A stretch of DNA of 64,000 nt from Calliphora vicina (GCF_958450345.1 NC_088780.1:123766226-123830225), one strand, 5' to 3'. Shown: positions 1 to 11,680, counted from the first letter of the stretch. Numbers and translations: made by a program. Notes: generated by a model from the letters alone, not told the origin.

Positions 1-567
1 AATCTAAATGTTTAGCTGTATAGCACTTTTCCTAAACTTTTATATTCATGGCCAGGATTCGAGTTGAATGTGGGTACTGTGTGACTGTTTGTGTGTAAAT
101 TTTTGACAAGGGTTGATAATTCATTGTCATGACAGATTTTTCTTTCTATAAATCAACATTTAGTAATATTCTGATAATAACATTTCTATTCTCAAACAAA
201 CCATTCTCTTTTGTATTCCACATACTAATGGATGGGTGCATGCATGGTTGGTTGGCTACATATTTTCCGTCGTTTTTTTTGTACATACAGTTCAAACAGA
301 ACGGCTGCTATTTTCTGGTTTTATACTGATGCTGTTTTGTTAAGTTTAGTTCAGGTCGGGTCATTTTTATGGTGATAAATATTTGCGAAAACAACAGATT
401 AAATAATGGCTTCCCAAAATGCCATGCAAAACAAACAAGGAGAAACAAGATGGGAACCTACAAACATGTTTGTCTTTAGGAATGGTTATGAAACAAACGA
501 GTAGGTTTGTGGGTCTTTCAAAAATACTTTCATAACCCATATTTAACTTTGAGTTGATTAATTGTTG
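1..567. other. AT-rich sequence with no recognised feature
   Basis: No gene, RNA or repeat structure is recognised here. A 66-codon open frame at 129-329 has no recognisable domain and is treated as chance. The stretch ends where the first copy of the long direct duplication begins. Confidence 0.6.
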
Positions 568-1052
568 TCCTGCTTTTGGTTTTTCTATTACTCTCTGGCT
601 TCTAAATCTTTGACGCTAAATACGGGAAACATGTGAATGTTTGGAATTTGACTGCCCTGATGAAATGTTTAAATAAATCAAAAAAGAATTGAGTTGTTTT
701 TATTTCTATTGTTATTATTATAATGTTATTTTTTGTTGCTTTATATGCGAGTATTTCGTTTATTTAACTTTATGAATTTTATAGACTGTTGAGTGATTAT
801 AAGGGATTTTAATCTTATTTAAATGTGAATAGAATTTTCTTGCTTTTATATTGTTTTAATCTCGAAAGTATTTCGTGGAATTTTAAACCAGTATTGTTGG
901 TTGGTTAATAAGATAAGTTTTATTTTTTCGTTATTGTTTTAGATACTGGTATCAAAATGGTGATATGATGAGGTTAATATGTAATGAAGAAGATTTTTAA
1001 GAATATTTTTTAGTAACAGTGTTTAAATTGTATTCCATCATGTAAATATTAA
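568..1052 (+). repeat. Direct duplication, segment A, copy 1
   Basis: These 485 bases recur without any indel at 16767-17251, a constant offset of 16199. Only a handful of substitutions are seen by eye, for example near 862 and 943-949. No coding content is recognised. It is the left part of a larger duplicated segment whose remainder is 2015-6850 and 18877-23748; the sequence between the two parts differs in the two copies. Confidence 0.93.
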
Positions 1053-1330
1053 TATTATTATTGAATAGATAATTTTCGTAATTGAAACACAAAAAATAAC
1101 AAAAATGTGTTTTCAATTACGAAAATTATCTATTCAATAATTTTTGTATTTGAAATTCAACCAATAACGAAAATTGGATATTCAATTGTCAAAATAATCA
1201 AATTCAAAACTCAAAATTCAATAGAAAATATCAAGAAATTTTGTTTTTGAGCAAATGAATACTTGATTTAATTATGAAATAATTGAAACCAGTTCAATAT
1301 GTGACAAATATTTGAATTGAAACGGTTTAA
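1053..1330. repeat. Hairpin-type interspersed repeat
   Basis: An inverted repeat pairs about 1056-1090 with 1106-1141 (arm contains TTGAATAGATAATTTTCG). The sequence from about 1100 to 1330 returns in reverse complement at 17890-18126, so this is a dispersed repeat, probably a MITE. No coding capacity is seen and the family is not recognised. Confidence 0.75.
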
Positions 1331-1548
1331 TAAATAGTTTTTTCTGTGATTGTTTAATGTATAGAAAAGCCCAACACTTTTCCTTATATACAAATAGTAG
1401 ATACGAAAAGAAACGAATGTTTATTTTTCAGCCTAATTAAATCTACTTTTTATACCCTTCACCATGAGTGGCAATGATATATACATAGTTTGTCATTCCG
1501 TTTGTAATTTCTACATTTTTCATTTGCGACCTAACGACGTATGTATAT

Positions 1549-2817
1549 TAGGGTGGACCTTAATAAACGAAAATTGGATTTTGGCCATTCTCACCCCCCA
1601 ATTTGGTGAACATTAGTAAAAAAAATCATCCTGAAAAAATTTTAGGTAAATCGGTTGGGGTTAAGACGTGCCTCAAGCCCTCTGAAGTTTTGAGAAGCAT
1701 TTACAAGGGGAAAAAATGCATTTTTTTCGTCATTGTAAAAATTTTGCCATTAAAAAATTACTTTTGCAATTTAATTTAAAAGAATAGAAATGTGTACGTA
1801 ATTGTCGTTCTAATGAGACATAAAAAACAGAAATTTGTCCAAAAATGTTAAAGTTATTAAAAATTCGCCAGGCCATTACCGTGTCTCAGGCAACTAGAAA
1901 AATAAATATAGGAACAAAATGAACATATTTTGATAAATATTAAAATAAAAGCTAATGTTTACTTAAAATATATCCATATTTACTTGTATATGAGTTTTTG
2001 TCTTCGTAGGATACCGAATAGGTTAACGGTATCCTACGAAGACAAAAACTCATATCCAAGTAAATATGGATATATTTTAAGTAAAAATTATCTTTTATTT
2101 TAATAGTTATCAAAATATGTTCATTTTGTTCCTACATTTTTAGTTCTTTAATGGCCTGGCGAATTTTTAATAACTTTAACATTGTTGGACCAATTTCTGT
2201 TTTTTATGTCTCATTAGAACGACAATTACGTACACATTTATATTATTTTAAACTAGTTGGTCGCCCCGGCTTCGCCCGGTAGCATTTACTAATGTTAGTT
2301 CTTCAAGTTTCTCCAACCCACGCACATCAGCCTGTTCTTATTTATTTGCAAATAAAATATCTAAATTTGTACTGCATAATTTAGGGAGCTTTTTTATTAC
2401 AGTTGACTGGACTCACAAAAAAAAGAATTTTAAAGTTTTACCCGGAACTTTTGAATTTTTTACTTTACAAACCATGTCCTGAAAATTTCGAATCGAATAA
2501 AAAAAAATCAGCCAAATCGCTCCAGCCGTTCTCAGGTGATGACATTACATACATGGACCATTTCATTTTTATATATATAGATTAAATTACAAACGTAATT
2601 TTTTAATCGCAAAATGTTTACAAAAACTGAAAAAAATGCATTTTTTCGCCTAGTAAATGCATCTCAAAACTTCAGAGGTCTTGCGGAACGGCACTGCACG
2701 TCTTAACCCCAACCGATTTACCTAAAATTTTTTCAGGATCATTTTTTTTACTAATGTTCACCAAACTCGGGTATGAGAATGGCCAAAATCCAACTTTCGT
2801 TAATTAAGGGCCCCCTA
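1549..2817. mobile_element. Long-inverted-repeat foldback element, member 1
   Basis: The element is a palindrome centred near 2020: the left arm 1549-2014 is repeated in reverse complement on the right, with the right arm interrupted by a mini-Helitron at 2253-2581. Ends read TAGGGTGGACC and its near complement. The 8-base ATGTATAT occurs on both sides (1541-1548 and 2818-2825) and looks like a target-site duplication. No coding sequence is present. TAGGG ends and an 8-bp duplication would fit a hAT-like or P-like transposase acting in trans; that is inference. Internal sequence present in relatives (18127-18870, 27370-28850) is missing here. Confidence 0.85.
2253..2581 (-). mobile_element. 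Mini-Helitron inside the foldback arm
   Basis: On the minus strand the insert begins TCTATATATA and ends CTAG, and the flanking bases are A before and T after, the Helitron rule. The opposite arm of the host palindrome gives the empty site, so the 329-bp boundaries are exact. Close to the CTAG end a GC-rich CCGGGCGAAGCCGG forms a hairpin, as expected near Helitron 3' ends. There is no coding capacity. The same insertion is present at 19130-19474. Confidence 0.88.
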
Positions 2818-3130
2818 ATGTATATATATTCTGGATCGTTATAGATAGCCGTAAAATAAACTTTACATACATGATTCACACATGATTCCACAAATAGCTA
2901 AGATATAAGGAAAAAACCAGGACAACCTCGATTTTTGTCCAATTTTTGATCTTTATCTGGATTACTAAGTCACTAATTTAGATATGGATATCTAATGATA
3001 GATATTTCAAAGTCCTTTGCAACGACGTATATAACGGACCTGCAATAGGTCAAATTCAGAAAAAATATTTTTAACCAGAATTTTTTATCTTTAAATTTTT
3101 TTCAATATTTTTTTGAAATTTTGAAGAAAT

Positions 3131-4740
3131 TTTTTTTTTTTTCAAAATAATTTTTGTTAGAAAAGAACACAAAGAAGGTCATAATTTATGCCAGAAAAGA
3201 AACGCCATAAGTTTTGTGCGACGTTATCTGTATATGCTTTAAAATTAATTGTTACATTTTTATAATTTGTAACATTTCCAACATATAACGACTTTTATAA
3301 TTATTTTCTGTATTTAAAACTTATATATGTTTGAAGTCAGGATAGTGATTTAATGTGAGGATAATGCTGTTTTTTTTAAAAGATAAGATGTCTCTTTAAA
3401 TTAAAAAGAAAGTTCATTTCTTTTGTGAAGAAATGAATTTCGACCGAATACTGGTATTAATTAGAATTTTAGCCTTATCCGACACTGAATTTTGGGTCGA
3501 ACTAAATATTAGTGGCAATTTGAATATGAGAACGAATTATTTTCGTTCGAATTACTTATTGTGGCGTAAAACATAACTACTAACCCTCGTATTTCGTATA
3601 TAAAATCTATGAACAAAAAACTTCAGACTGCAATAAAAGATAGAAATAAAAAAGAAAAATGTTAACCAAAAGCAACAACAACAATGGAAAAAGTTATTTA
3701 AAATAAAAGCTGTTCTTTCCAACCAACATTTTTACAACTTTATTGTCACAATTGTTTTTCTCACAATATTTGTGGTCTTTTAGCAAAAAAAAAAATGGAA
3801 AAAAGAGAAAAATAAAAATAACAGCAACAAGGAACTGTCATTGTTCCTGGCAATATTAAATAAGTTGCTGAACCACAGAAAACAGTTGAAATGCAACATA
3901 AAAAGGACACTGCTAGCAGATGTAAAGTGAAAGACTGAAACAAACACACAATACCACAATGCACTGGTTGCACATTGGGTCACCAAATGAATGCACTGGG
4001 ATTGGGAGCGAGCGAATGGTCAACACACATATTAAAATAATAATAAAAAAAGAAAAAGTAAATGAATAACGACAACATCAGCAGCAATAACGACACAACA
4101 AAATGTCATTAAATATTCAACAAATACGCGAATTTGGTTATTTCTTTGTTTATTTTTCGTTTGATTTAATTTTAAACATATTTCACAATTGGGGCTAAGG
4201 ATATAAGCAGGATGCTTAAAGGGAAGTTGTGTATTTAAATGTTTTGTTTGCATATTAAGAAAATTTACCCAGGAAGTTAATGTTATAATCAGTTGCTTAA
4301 TTTAACAACTCAAAAAATCATAAATTTTTATTTCAAACTGACATGTAGTTTTAATTTTCGTAACCTTCTGATTTTATTATTACAGAGTAATTATAATAGA
4401 TGAACTTAAGCCAAATTAAAAATTAAAAATTTAAAACTTTCCAATTTATTAATTACAATTATGGGAATTTTACTCATACTTCTCTCATAAGTATTTAATA
4501 TAATATGATTGTCGTATTTAAGTGGCAAGTCATTAAAATCTTGTTAGAGAAAATCAACTCCATGACACCCTTAATCCTTAATTACTACAAATCATTATAT
4601 TTATAGTTATTCATTCTTCTTGTACGTAACGTAAGTATTAAAATCCCTAAAATACAATAAAACAATAAATCAGATAAAATGCAAAACGATGTAACATCAT
4701 TTTAAACATTTTTGAACAGAAGAATATAAGAAGAAATAAC
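3131..4740. other. Non-repetitive-looking AT-rich DNA inside the duplication
   Basis: No gene is recognised. Short open frames at 3761-3986 on the minus strand run through poly-pyrimidine runs and look like chance. The same sequence forms 20000-21599 in the second copy. ACA-rich and AAC-rich tracts (about 3670-3690) are present. No other copy of this block is seen in the window apart from the duplicate. Confidence 0.6.
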
Positions 4741-5236
4741 ATAAAAATGCGGAATTTTTTTAAAAAAATTAGCTTTTATTTTGAACCTTTTGTACAATAT
4801 AAATTTATAAGTATTGGCCATTGTCAGCTATGATCTTTACCCATCTTACTAACAACATATGGATTTCAATTCAACAAAAAAATGCTCATCTTTTGAGGCC
4901 AATAACGAATCTAGCCAATATCGGATACCCTGTTCCAAAGTGAAGCGTATCCCATAGAGAGTATTCTGCATCGATCGAAACAAATAGTATTCGGACGGGG
5001 CAAGGTTTGGACTATAAGGCGGGTAGGGCAAAATTTCCCAACTACTTCATTCTAAATACTTTTTAAAGATATTGCAACATGTGGTCGAGCGGTCATAATG
5101 GAATATTACGGTTTCATGTCTGGCCGCATATTCTGGGCGTTTTGCGGCCAATGATCGCTTCAAACGAATCAGTTGCTTTCGGTACAGGTACCCCGTGATA
5201 GTCTGGTAAGATTTCAGCAGCTCATAATATATAGGA

Positions 5237-5748
5237 CCCATCCCATCACATTAGCAATGAAGGCAACAAACCATCAAACAGCAACCGTGCAAAGACAAAC
5301 GACGACAGACAGTGCGTAGTAAAACAGCTTACCGCGATATCCCGCGGACACGCAGTGACCCACCTCCACTAACATGTACCTGTCCTCTCCTAGCAAAAGC
5401 AACACGCGCAAACTCGCCCAACCTCCTAAAAGTCCTGCAAAATCCTACGGACTACATCAATAATGGCCACGTAAGTCGACACTCAGTCAGTACGTGCCTC
5501 CAGTCCTCCGGTACCCTCCCACACCCACAGTTCTCAGTATCAGACAGACCTCACTTATGCAAGAATGCATTGAGCGAGCCATGTCACGTCAGTAAAAATC
5601 CCATACTCAAGCCAAAGCCGAAATCCGGGCGTTGCCGTATGAACATACTGTCACGTATGAACTCATACGTTACCTTCCTTTTGTCACTGTTCGTCCACCT
5701 CGTCCTCCACCTAGTGACAAGACACTCATCCAAGAGCAGAAACCCAAC
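5237..5748 (-). pseudogene. 5'-truncated LINE (non-LTR retrotransposon) 3' end inside mariner
   Basis: This block is visibly richer in G+C than its surroundings and has no match in the mariner copy at 39770-40760, so it is an insertion. Read on the minus strand it gives HGSLNAFLH, then SDTENCGCG, EDWRHVLTECRLY, the C-terminal zinc-knuckle region of ORF2 in R1/LOA/Jockey-like LINEs. Two in-frame TGA codons stand where Arg (CGA) would be expected, consistent with CpG decay. The insert replaces a short stretch of mariner. The clade is inferred from the motif order only. Confidence 0.85.
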
Positions 5749-5876
5749 ATATGATCTCTTACGCTTCAGGGGTTTTCGTAATGGATCCAGTTTTTTTTTT
5801 TCGCAAATAATAATTCAAACATAATTTCGTGTTTCAAAGTATCTCGGCTTTAATTCGTATGGCACCCAATTTTCAT

Positions 5877-5936
5877 GCTTTAGGATGAATCATGCTTTAG
5901 GATGAATCATGCTTTAGGATGAATCATGCATGTAAT
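5877..5936. repeat. 20-bp tandem triplication
   Basis: ATGCTTTAGGATGAATC recurs three times here on a 20-bp period. In copy 2 (22770-22830) the same mariner position shows a single unit followed by the normal transposase sequence, so copy 1 is the derived state. The change removes part of the transposase reading frame. Confidence 0.9.
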
Positions 5937-6170
5937 TATTTTGTAAGCTCATGTTGAGTTTGACAACAATCTTCATGGAGTAATGCCTCTAATTCTTGGT
6001 CTTCAAACTTTTTTGGCTGGCCTGGGCGATCTTTGCCTTCCGTGTCAAAATAACCACTTCTGAACCACACAAACCATCTCTCGCTCGTTCAAACACATTC
6101 ACTTTGGTGAGCAATTCGTGTGCTTCAGCGGCACTTTTAGTTAAATTAAAGAAGTAAAGCAAAACTTACC

Positions 6171-6850
6171 GCATATGCTAAACATATTTCCGAATAAAGA
6201 TTTAGCTTGTTTGTTTTCATATTCATCATTATCAATCAAACATTAAATTTTGGTAGTTTTGTTGTTAAGTTGTTTTGCATTTTATGTGATGATATACACA
6301 AATTCACACATTTCACCCACAACCGTTTGCCATTAATTAATAAAAAGGAAATTTGTTAGAACAATTCACTTAAAAACTATTGAGGGTCTTTACTATTTTT
6401 TGGGGTCATGAGAGCTAGAAAGGGTGGCAGTGAAATGGAGCTGGATAATGACATGCAAATCATATCGTTCCACAATAAAACAAAACAACAATTAGCCAAA
6501 TTAGACCTAAAATGATTTTTGAAAATTAATTAATAATAAAATGGTATATTGTAGTTAATCCTTTGTTTTTCTTTTCTTAATCGAAAAAGGCTAAATAAAA
6601 CTCAATTAATAAATTAATAGTTTCTATAAAGGGACGAGATATAGGATATTCTCGTCACTTTATTGTTCAGAACGTACACTTTTAACGTAAGTGTATGTGT
6701 TGTAATATCTACATATATATATACACACAGTTACTAAAGTATACGTACGATCGACTTTTTGGGCCTTTTTTAAAAAATCTATATACATATATACAAATAC
6801 AAGGCCTGACTTATTCATTCACTCACTCATGACTGATGAGTCAGTGAATT
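6171..6850. other. Unassigned DNA at the end of duplication copy 1
   Basis: No gene is recognised. A hairpin with 12-bp arms (AAAGGGACGAGA and its complement, one mismatch in this copy) lies at 6628-6662, and ATATATATACACACA microsatellite sequence lies near 6710-6728. The matching stretch in copy 2 is 23066-23748. Confidence 0.6.
6817..6849. repeat. Short near-perfect hairpin at the duplication breakpoint
   Basis: ATTCACTCACTCAT pairs with ATGAGTCAGTGAAT across a 5-base loop with one mismatch. It ends one base before the duplicated segment stops and the giant palindrome begins. The same hairpin sits at 23715-23747 at the end of copy 2. Confidence 0.85.
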
Positions 6851-7125
6851 ATGTGTGTGAAGTTAAATTTCGAAATTTATAACCCTAGACACAAACCAGT
6901 TGAGTTAACAGAGTTCTGTTTAAAGGCTAACATAGCACTGTTAAACATTGGAAATCAAGGTAGGTGTATTCAAAATGGAATAATAATCACACGGTTGGAC
7001 CAAATGGACCACTCACGTTGGAAACGGGAACTCATCTCCCGCTTTTTCCAAAAACTAAGTCAAATCATAAATTTCAAACATATTTTTACATTTTTTCGGA
7101 ATTTTTAAAATTTACTTATAATGGA
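6851..7125 (+). repeat. Left unique outer arm of the giant palindrome
   Basis: This non-tandem end sequence pairs with 16492-16766 with no indel (coordinates of paired bases sum to 23617). The longest open frame, 85 codons at 6851-7108, is mirrored in the other arm and resembles no known protein. Confidence 0.95.
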
Positions 7126-10100
7126 TGGATGAATCTAAATTCCTAGAAATTGGGAGAAGATGGGCGGATGAATCTTGCTGGAATATTTAGGAAGGGTGTT
7201 GGTCTATTATGATCTGTGGTCATAACCTTTAACAGTGCGAGTTCTGATAGAGAAATTTAAATTTTTCGGAAATTTAAATTTCTTGTGAGGATGAATCTAA
7301 ATTTCTTGGAAATGGGAGAAGATGGGCGGATGAATCTCTCTGGAATATTTAGGTAAGGTGCTGGTCTATAATGGTCCATGGTCATAACCTTCAACAGTGC
7401 GAGTTCTGATAGAGAAATTAAAATTTTTCGGAAATTTAAATCTCTTGAGAGGATGAATCTAAATTTCTTGGAAATGGGAGAAGATGGGCGGATGAATCTT
7501 GCTGGAATATTTAGATAGGGTGTTGGTCTATCATGATCCGTGGTCATAACTTTTAGCTGTGTGAGTTCTGATAGAGAAATTTAAATTTTCCGAAAAAAAA
7601 TTTTTTTTTTTGGAAGATGAATCTAAATTTCTTGGAAATGGGAGAAGATGGGCAGATGAATCTTGCTGGAATATTTAGATAGGATGTTTGTCTATCATGG
7701 TCATTGGTCATAACCTTTAACAGTGCGAGTTCTGATAGAGAAATTTAAATTTTTCGAAAATTTAAAATTTCTTGGGAGGATGAATCTAAATTTCTTGGAA
7801 ATGGGAGAAGATGGGCAGATGAATCTTGCTGGAATATATAGCTAGGATGTTTGTCTATAATGGTCCGTTGTCATAACCTTTAACAGTGTGAGTTCTGATA
7901 GAGAAATTTAAATTTTTAGGAAATTTAAATTTCTTGGGAGGATGAATGTAAATTTCTTGGAAATGGGAGAAGATGGGCAGATGAATCTTGCTGGAATATT
8001 TAGATAGGGTGTTGGTCTATCATGATCCGTGGTCATAACCTTTAACAGTGCGAGTTCTGATAGAGAAATTTAAATTTTTAGGAAATTTTATTATTTTTTT
8101 TGGAGGATGAATGTAAATTTCTTGGAAATGGGAGAAGATGGGCAGATGAATCTTGCTGGAATATTTAGATAGGGTGTTGGTCTATCATGATCCGTGGTCA
8201 TAACCTTTAACAGTGCGAGTTCTGATAGAGAAATTTAAATTTTTCGAAAATTTAAAATTTCTTGGGAGGATGAATCTAAATTTCTTGGAAATGGGAGAAG
8301 ATGGGCAGATGAATCTTGCTGGAGTATTTAGATAGGGTGTTGGTCTATCATGATCCGTGGTCATAACCTTTAACAGTGCGAGTTCTGATAGAGAAATTTA
8401 AATTTTCCGAAAAAAAAATTTTTTTTTGGAAGATGAGTCTAAATTTCTTGGAAATGGGAGAAGATGGGCAGATGAATCTTGCTGGAACATATAGATAGGA
8501 TGTTTGTCTATCATGGTCCGTGGTCATAACCTTTAACAGTGCGAGTTCTGATAGAGAAATTTTAATTTTTAGGAAAATTTAAATTTCTTGGGAGGATGAA
8601 TCTAAATTTCTTGGAAATGGGAGAAGATGGGCAGATGAATCTTGCTGGAATATTTAGATAGGGTGTTGGTCTAAAATGGTCCGTGGTCATAACCTTTAAC
8701 AGTGCGAGTTCTGATAGAGAAATTTAAATTTTTAGGAAATTTAAATTTCTTGGGAGGATGATTCTAAATTTCTTGGAAATGGGAGAAGATGGGCAGATGA
8801 ATCTTGCTGGAATATATAGATAGGATGTTTGTCTATCATGGTCCGTGGTCATAACCTTTAACAGTGCGAGTTCTGATAGAGAAATTTAAATTTTTAGGAA
8901 ATTTAAATTTCTTGGGAGGATGATTCTAAATTTCTTGGAAATGGGAGAAGATGGGCAGATGAATCTTGCTGGAATATATAGATAGGATGTTTGTCTATCA
9001 TGGTCCGTGGTCATAACCTTTAACAGTGCGAGTTCTGATAGAGAAATTTAAATTTTTAGGAAATTTAAATTTCTTGGGAGGATGATTCTAAATTTCTTGG
9101 AAATGGGAGAAGATGGGCAGATGAATCTTGCTGGAATATTTAGATAGGGTGTTGGTCTATCATGATCCGTGGTCATAACCTTTAACAGTGCGAGTTCTGA
9201 TAGAGAAATTTAAATTTTTAGGAAATTTTATTATTTTTTTTGGAGGATGAATGTAAATTTCTTGGAAATGGGAGAAGATGGGCAGATGAATCTTGCTGGA
9301 ATATATAGATAGGATGTTTGCCTATCATGGTCCGTGGTCATAACCTTTAACAGTGCGAGTTCTGATAGAGAAATTTAAATTTTTAGGAAATTTAAATTTC
9401 TTGGGAGGATGATTCTAAATTTCTTGGAAATGGGAGAAGATGGGCAGATGAATCTTGCTGGAATATTTAGATAGGGTGTTGGTCTAAAATGGTCCGTGGT
9501 CATAACCTTTAACAGTGCGAGTTCTGATAGAGAAATTTAAATTTTTAGGAAATTTAAATTTCTTGGGAGGATGATTCTAAATTTCTTGGAAATGGGAGAA
9601 GATGGGCAGATGAATCTTGCTGGAATATATAGATAGGATGTTTGTCTATCATGGTCCGTGGTCATAACCTTTAACAGTGCGAGTTCTGATAGAGAAATTT
9701 AAATTTTTAGGAAATTTAAATTTCTTGGGAGGATGAATGTAAATTTCTTGGAAATGGGAGAAGATGGGCAGATGAATCTTGCTGGAATATTTAGATAGGG
9801 TGTTGGTCTAAAATGGTCCGTGGTCATAACCTTTAACAGTGCGAGTTCTGATAGAGAAATTTAAATTTTTCGAAAATTTAAAATTTCTTGGGAGGATGAA
9901 TCTAAATTTCTTGGAAATGGGAGAAGATGGGCAGATGAATCTTGCTGGAATATATAGATAGGATGTTTGTCTATAATGGTCCGTGGTCATAACCTTTAAC
10001 AGTGTGAGTTCTGATAGAGAAATTTAAATTTTTAGGAAATTTAAATTTCTTGAGAGGATGATTCTAAATTTCTTGGAAATGGGAGAAGATGGGCAGATGA

Positions 10101-11654
10101 ATCTTGCTGGAATATATAGATAGGATGTTTGTCTATCATGGTCCGTGGTCATAACCTTTAACAGTGCGAGTTCTGATAGAGAAATTTAAATTTTCCGAAA
10201 AAAAAAATTTTTTTTGGAAGATGAATCTAAATTTCTTGGAAATGGGAGAAGATGGGCAGATGAATCTTGCTGGAACATATAGATAGGATGTTTGTCTATC
10301 ATGGTCCGTGGTCATAACCTTTAACAGTGCGAGTTCTGATAGAGAAATTTAAATTTTTAGGAAATTTAAATTTCTTGGGAGGATGATTCCAAATTTCTTG
10401 GAAATGGGAGAAGATGGGCAGATGAATCTTGCTGGAATATTTAGATAGGGTGTTGGTCTATCATGATCCGTGGTCATAACCTTTAACAGTGCGAGTTCTG
10501 ATAGAGAAATTTAAATTTTTAGGAAATTTTATTTTTTTTTTGGAGGATGAATGTAAATTTCTTGGAAATGGGAGAAGATGGGCAGATGAATCTTGCTGGA
10601 ATATATAGATAGGATGTTTGTCTATCATGGTCCGTGGTCATAACCTTTAACAGTGCGAGTTCTGATAGAGAAATTTAAATTTTTAGAAAATTTAAATTTC
10701 TTGGGAGGATGATTCTAAATTTCTTGGAAATGGGAGAAGATGGGCAGATGAATCTTGCTGGAATATATAGATAGGATGTTTGTCTATCATGGTCCGTGGT
10801 CATAACCTTTAACAGTGCAAGTTCTGATAGAGAAATTTAAATTTTTAGGAAATTTAAATTTCTTGGGAGGATGATTCTAAATTTCTTGGAAATGGGAGAA
10901 GATGGGCAGATGAATCTTGCTGGAATATATAGATAGGATGTTTGTCCATCATGGTCCGTGGTCATAACCTTTAACAGTGTGAGTTCTGATAGAGAAATTT
11001 AAATTTTTAGGAAATTTAAATTTCTTGAGAGGATGATTCTAAATTTCTTGGAAATGGGAGAAGATGGGCAGATGAATCTTGCTGGAACATATAGATAGGA
11101 TGTTTGTCTATCATGGTCCGTGGTCATAACCTTTAACAGTACGAGTTCTGATAGAGAAATTTAAATTTTTAGGAAATTTTATTATTTTTTTTGGAGGATG
11201 AATGTAAATTTCTTGGAAATGGGAGAAGATGGGCAGATGAATCTTGCTGGAATATTTAGATAGGGTGTTGGTCTATCATGATCCGTGGTCATAACCTTTA
11301 ACAGTGCGAGTTCTGATAGAGAAATTTAAATTTTTAGGAAATTTAAATTTCTTGAGAGGATGATTCTAAATTTCTTGGAAATGGGAGAAGATGGGCAGAT
11401 GAATCTTGCTGGAACATATAGATAGGATGTTTGTCTATCATGGTCCGTGGTCATAACCTTTAACAGTACGAGTTCTGATAGAGAAATTTAAATTTTTAGG
11501 AAATTTTATTATTTTTTTTGGAGGATGAATGTAAATTTCTTGGAAATGGGAGAAGATGGGCAGATGAATCTTGCTGGAATATTTAGATAGGGTGTTGGTC
11601 TATCATGATCCGTGGTCATAACCTTTAACAGTGCGAGTTCTGATAGAGAAATTT
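7126..11654 (+). repeat. Tandem ~162-bp satellite, left arm, forward orientation
   Basis: About 28 units are counted by the recurring AGTTCTGATAGAGAAAT. The first three spacings are 162, 162 and 164 bp. Two main variants alternate irregularly around one site: ATATATAGATAGGATGTTTG and ATATTTAGATAGGGTGTTGG. A few units carry an A-run/T-run insert (near 7593, 8409, 10198) or a TTATT-type change (near 8087, 9228, 10530, 11178, 11502). The outermost units, near 7160-7490, carry GGGCGG where inner ones have GGGCAG. No coding function is supported. Confidence 0.95.
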
Positions 11655-11680
11655 AAATTTCCTAAAAATTTAAATTTCTC
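11646..11680. repeat. Centre of the giant palindrome
   Basis: GAGAAATTTAAATTT is followed six bases later by its complement. The switch of repeat orientation takes place within the self-complementary AAATTTAAATTT core that occurs in every unit, so the turn leaves almost no spacer. Confidence 0.9.

Larger units (their letters stand above)
1445..3130 (-). mobile_element. DINE-1-like repeat (TCGGC type), interrupted
   Basis: The flanks 1445-1548 and 2818-3130 together match other copies in the window at 19684-20000, 32250-32650, 46477-46810, 58215-58895 and 61801-62340. Shared marks are a TATACCCTTCACC start, a GGACCTACAATGGGTC-like block and a GACGTATATAACG block. Complete copies end in TCTCTTACTTGTTTTT next to a TTCGGC/GCCGAA palindrome, as in DINE-1/INE-1 Helitron-associated elements of flies. 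It is non-autonomous and split by the foldback element at 1549-2817. The family name is inferred from end structure. Confidence 0.6.
4741..6170 (-). pseudogene. mariner transposon relic (transposase), split by a LINE fragment
   Basis: The minus strand encodes broken pieces of a mariner transposase. From the N-terminal side (5940-6150) come RWFVWFRSGYFDTEG and PGQPKKFEDQELEALLHED, the helix-turn-helix region. The middle (5047-5241) carries GPIYYELLKSYQTITGYLYR. The C-terminal side (4849-5031) has PYSPNLAPSEYYLFRSM, which is the signature around the third catalytic Asp of mariner, here replaced by Asn and Glu in the usual DLAPSD core. Frames are interrupted by frameshifts, a LINE insert at 5237-5748 and a 20-bp triplication. 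It cannot make an active enzyme. The closest relatives in the window are 21600-23065, 39770-40760 and 43930-44335. Confidence 0.93.
2015..6850 (+). repeat. Direct duplication, segment B, copy 1
   Basis: This 4.8-kb stretch recurs in the same orientation at 18877-23748 (4872 bp) with very high identity. It contains, in order, half of a foldback element with its Helitron, a DINE-like tail, 1.6 kb of unassigned DNA, a mariner with a LINE insert, and 0.7 kb of unassigned DNA. Differences include an extra piece near 3538-3551 in this copy, a 20-bp triplication at 5877-5930 and a changed LINE-mariner joint near 5237. The copy stops at the outer tip of the giant palindrome. Confidence 0.95.

Noticed and set aside
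3761..3986. Phe/Cys-rich minus-strand frames, repeated at 20560-20853
   Set aside because: They read through pyrimidine-rich simple sequence, differ in frame between copies because of A-run length changes, and show no domain.
5312..5824. 170-codon plus-strand open frame
   Set aside because: It is the antisense of the LINE ORF2 fragment, whose zinc-knuckle motif is clear on the minus strand.
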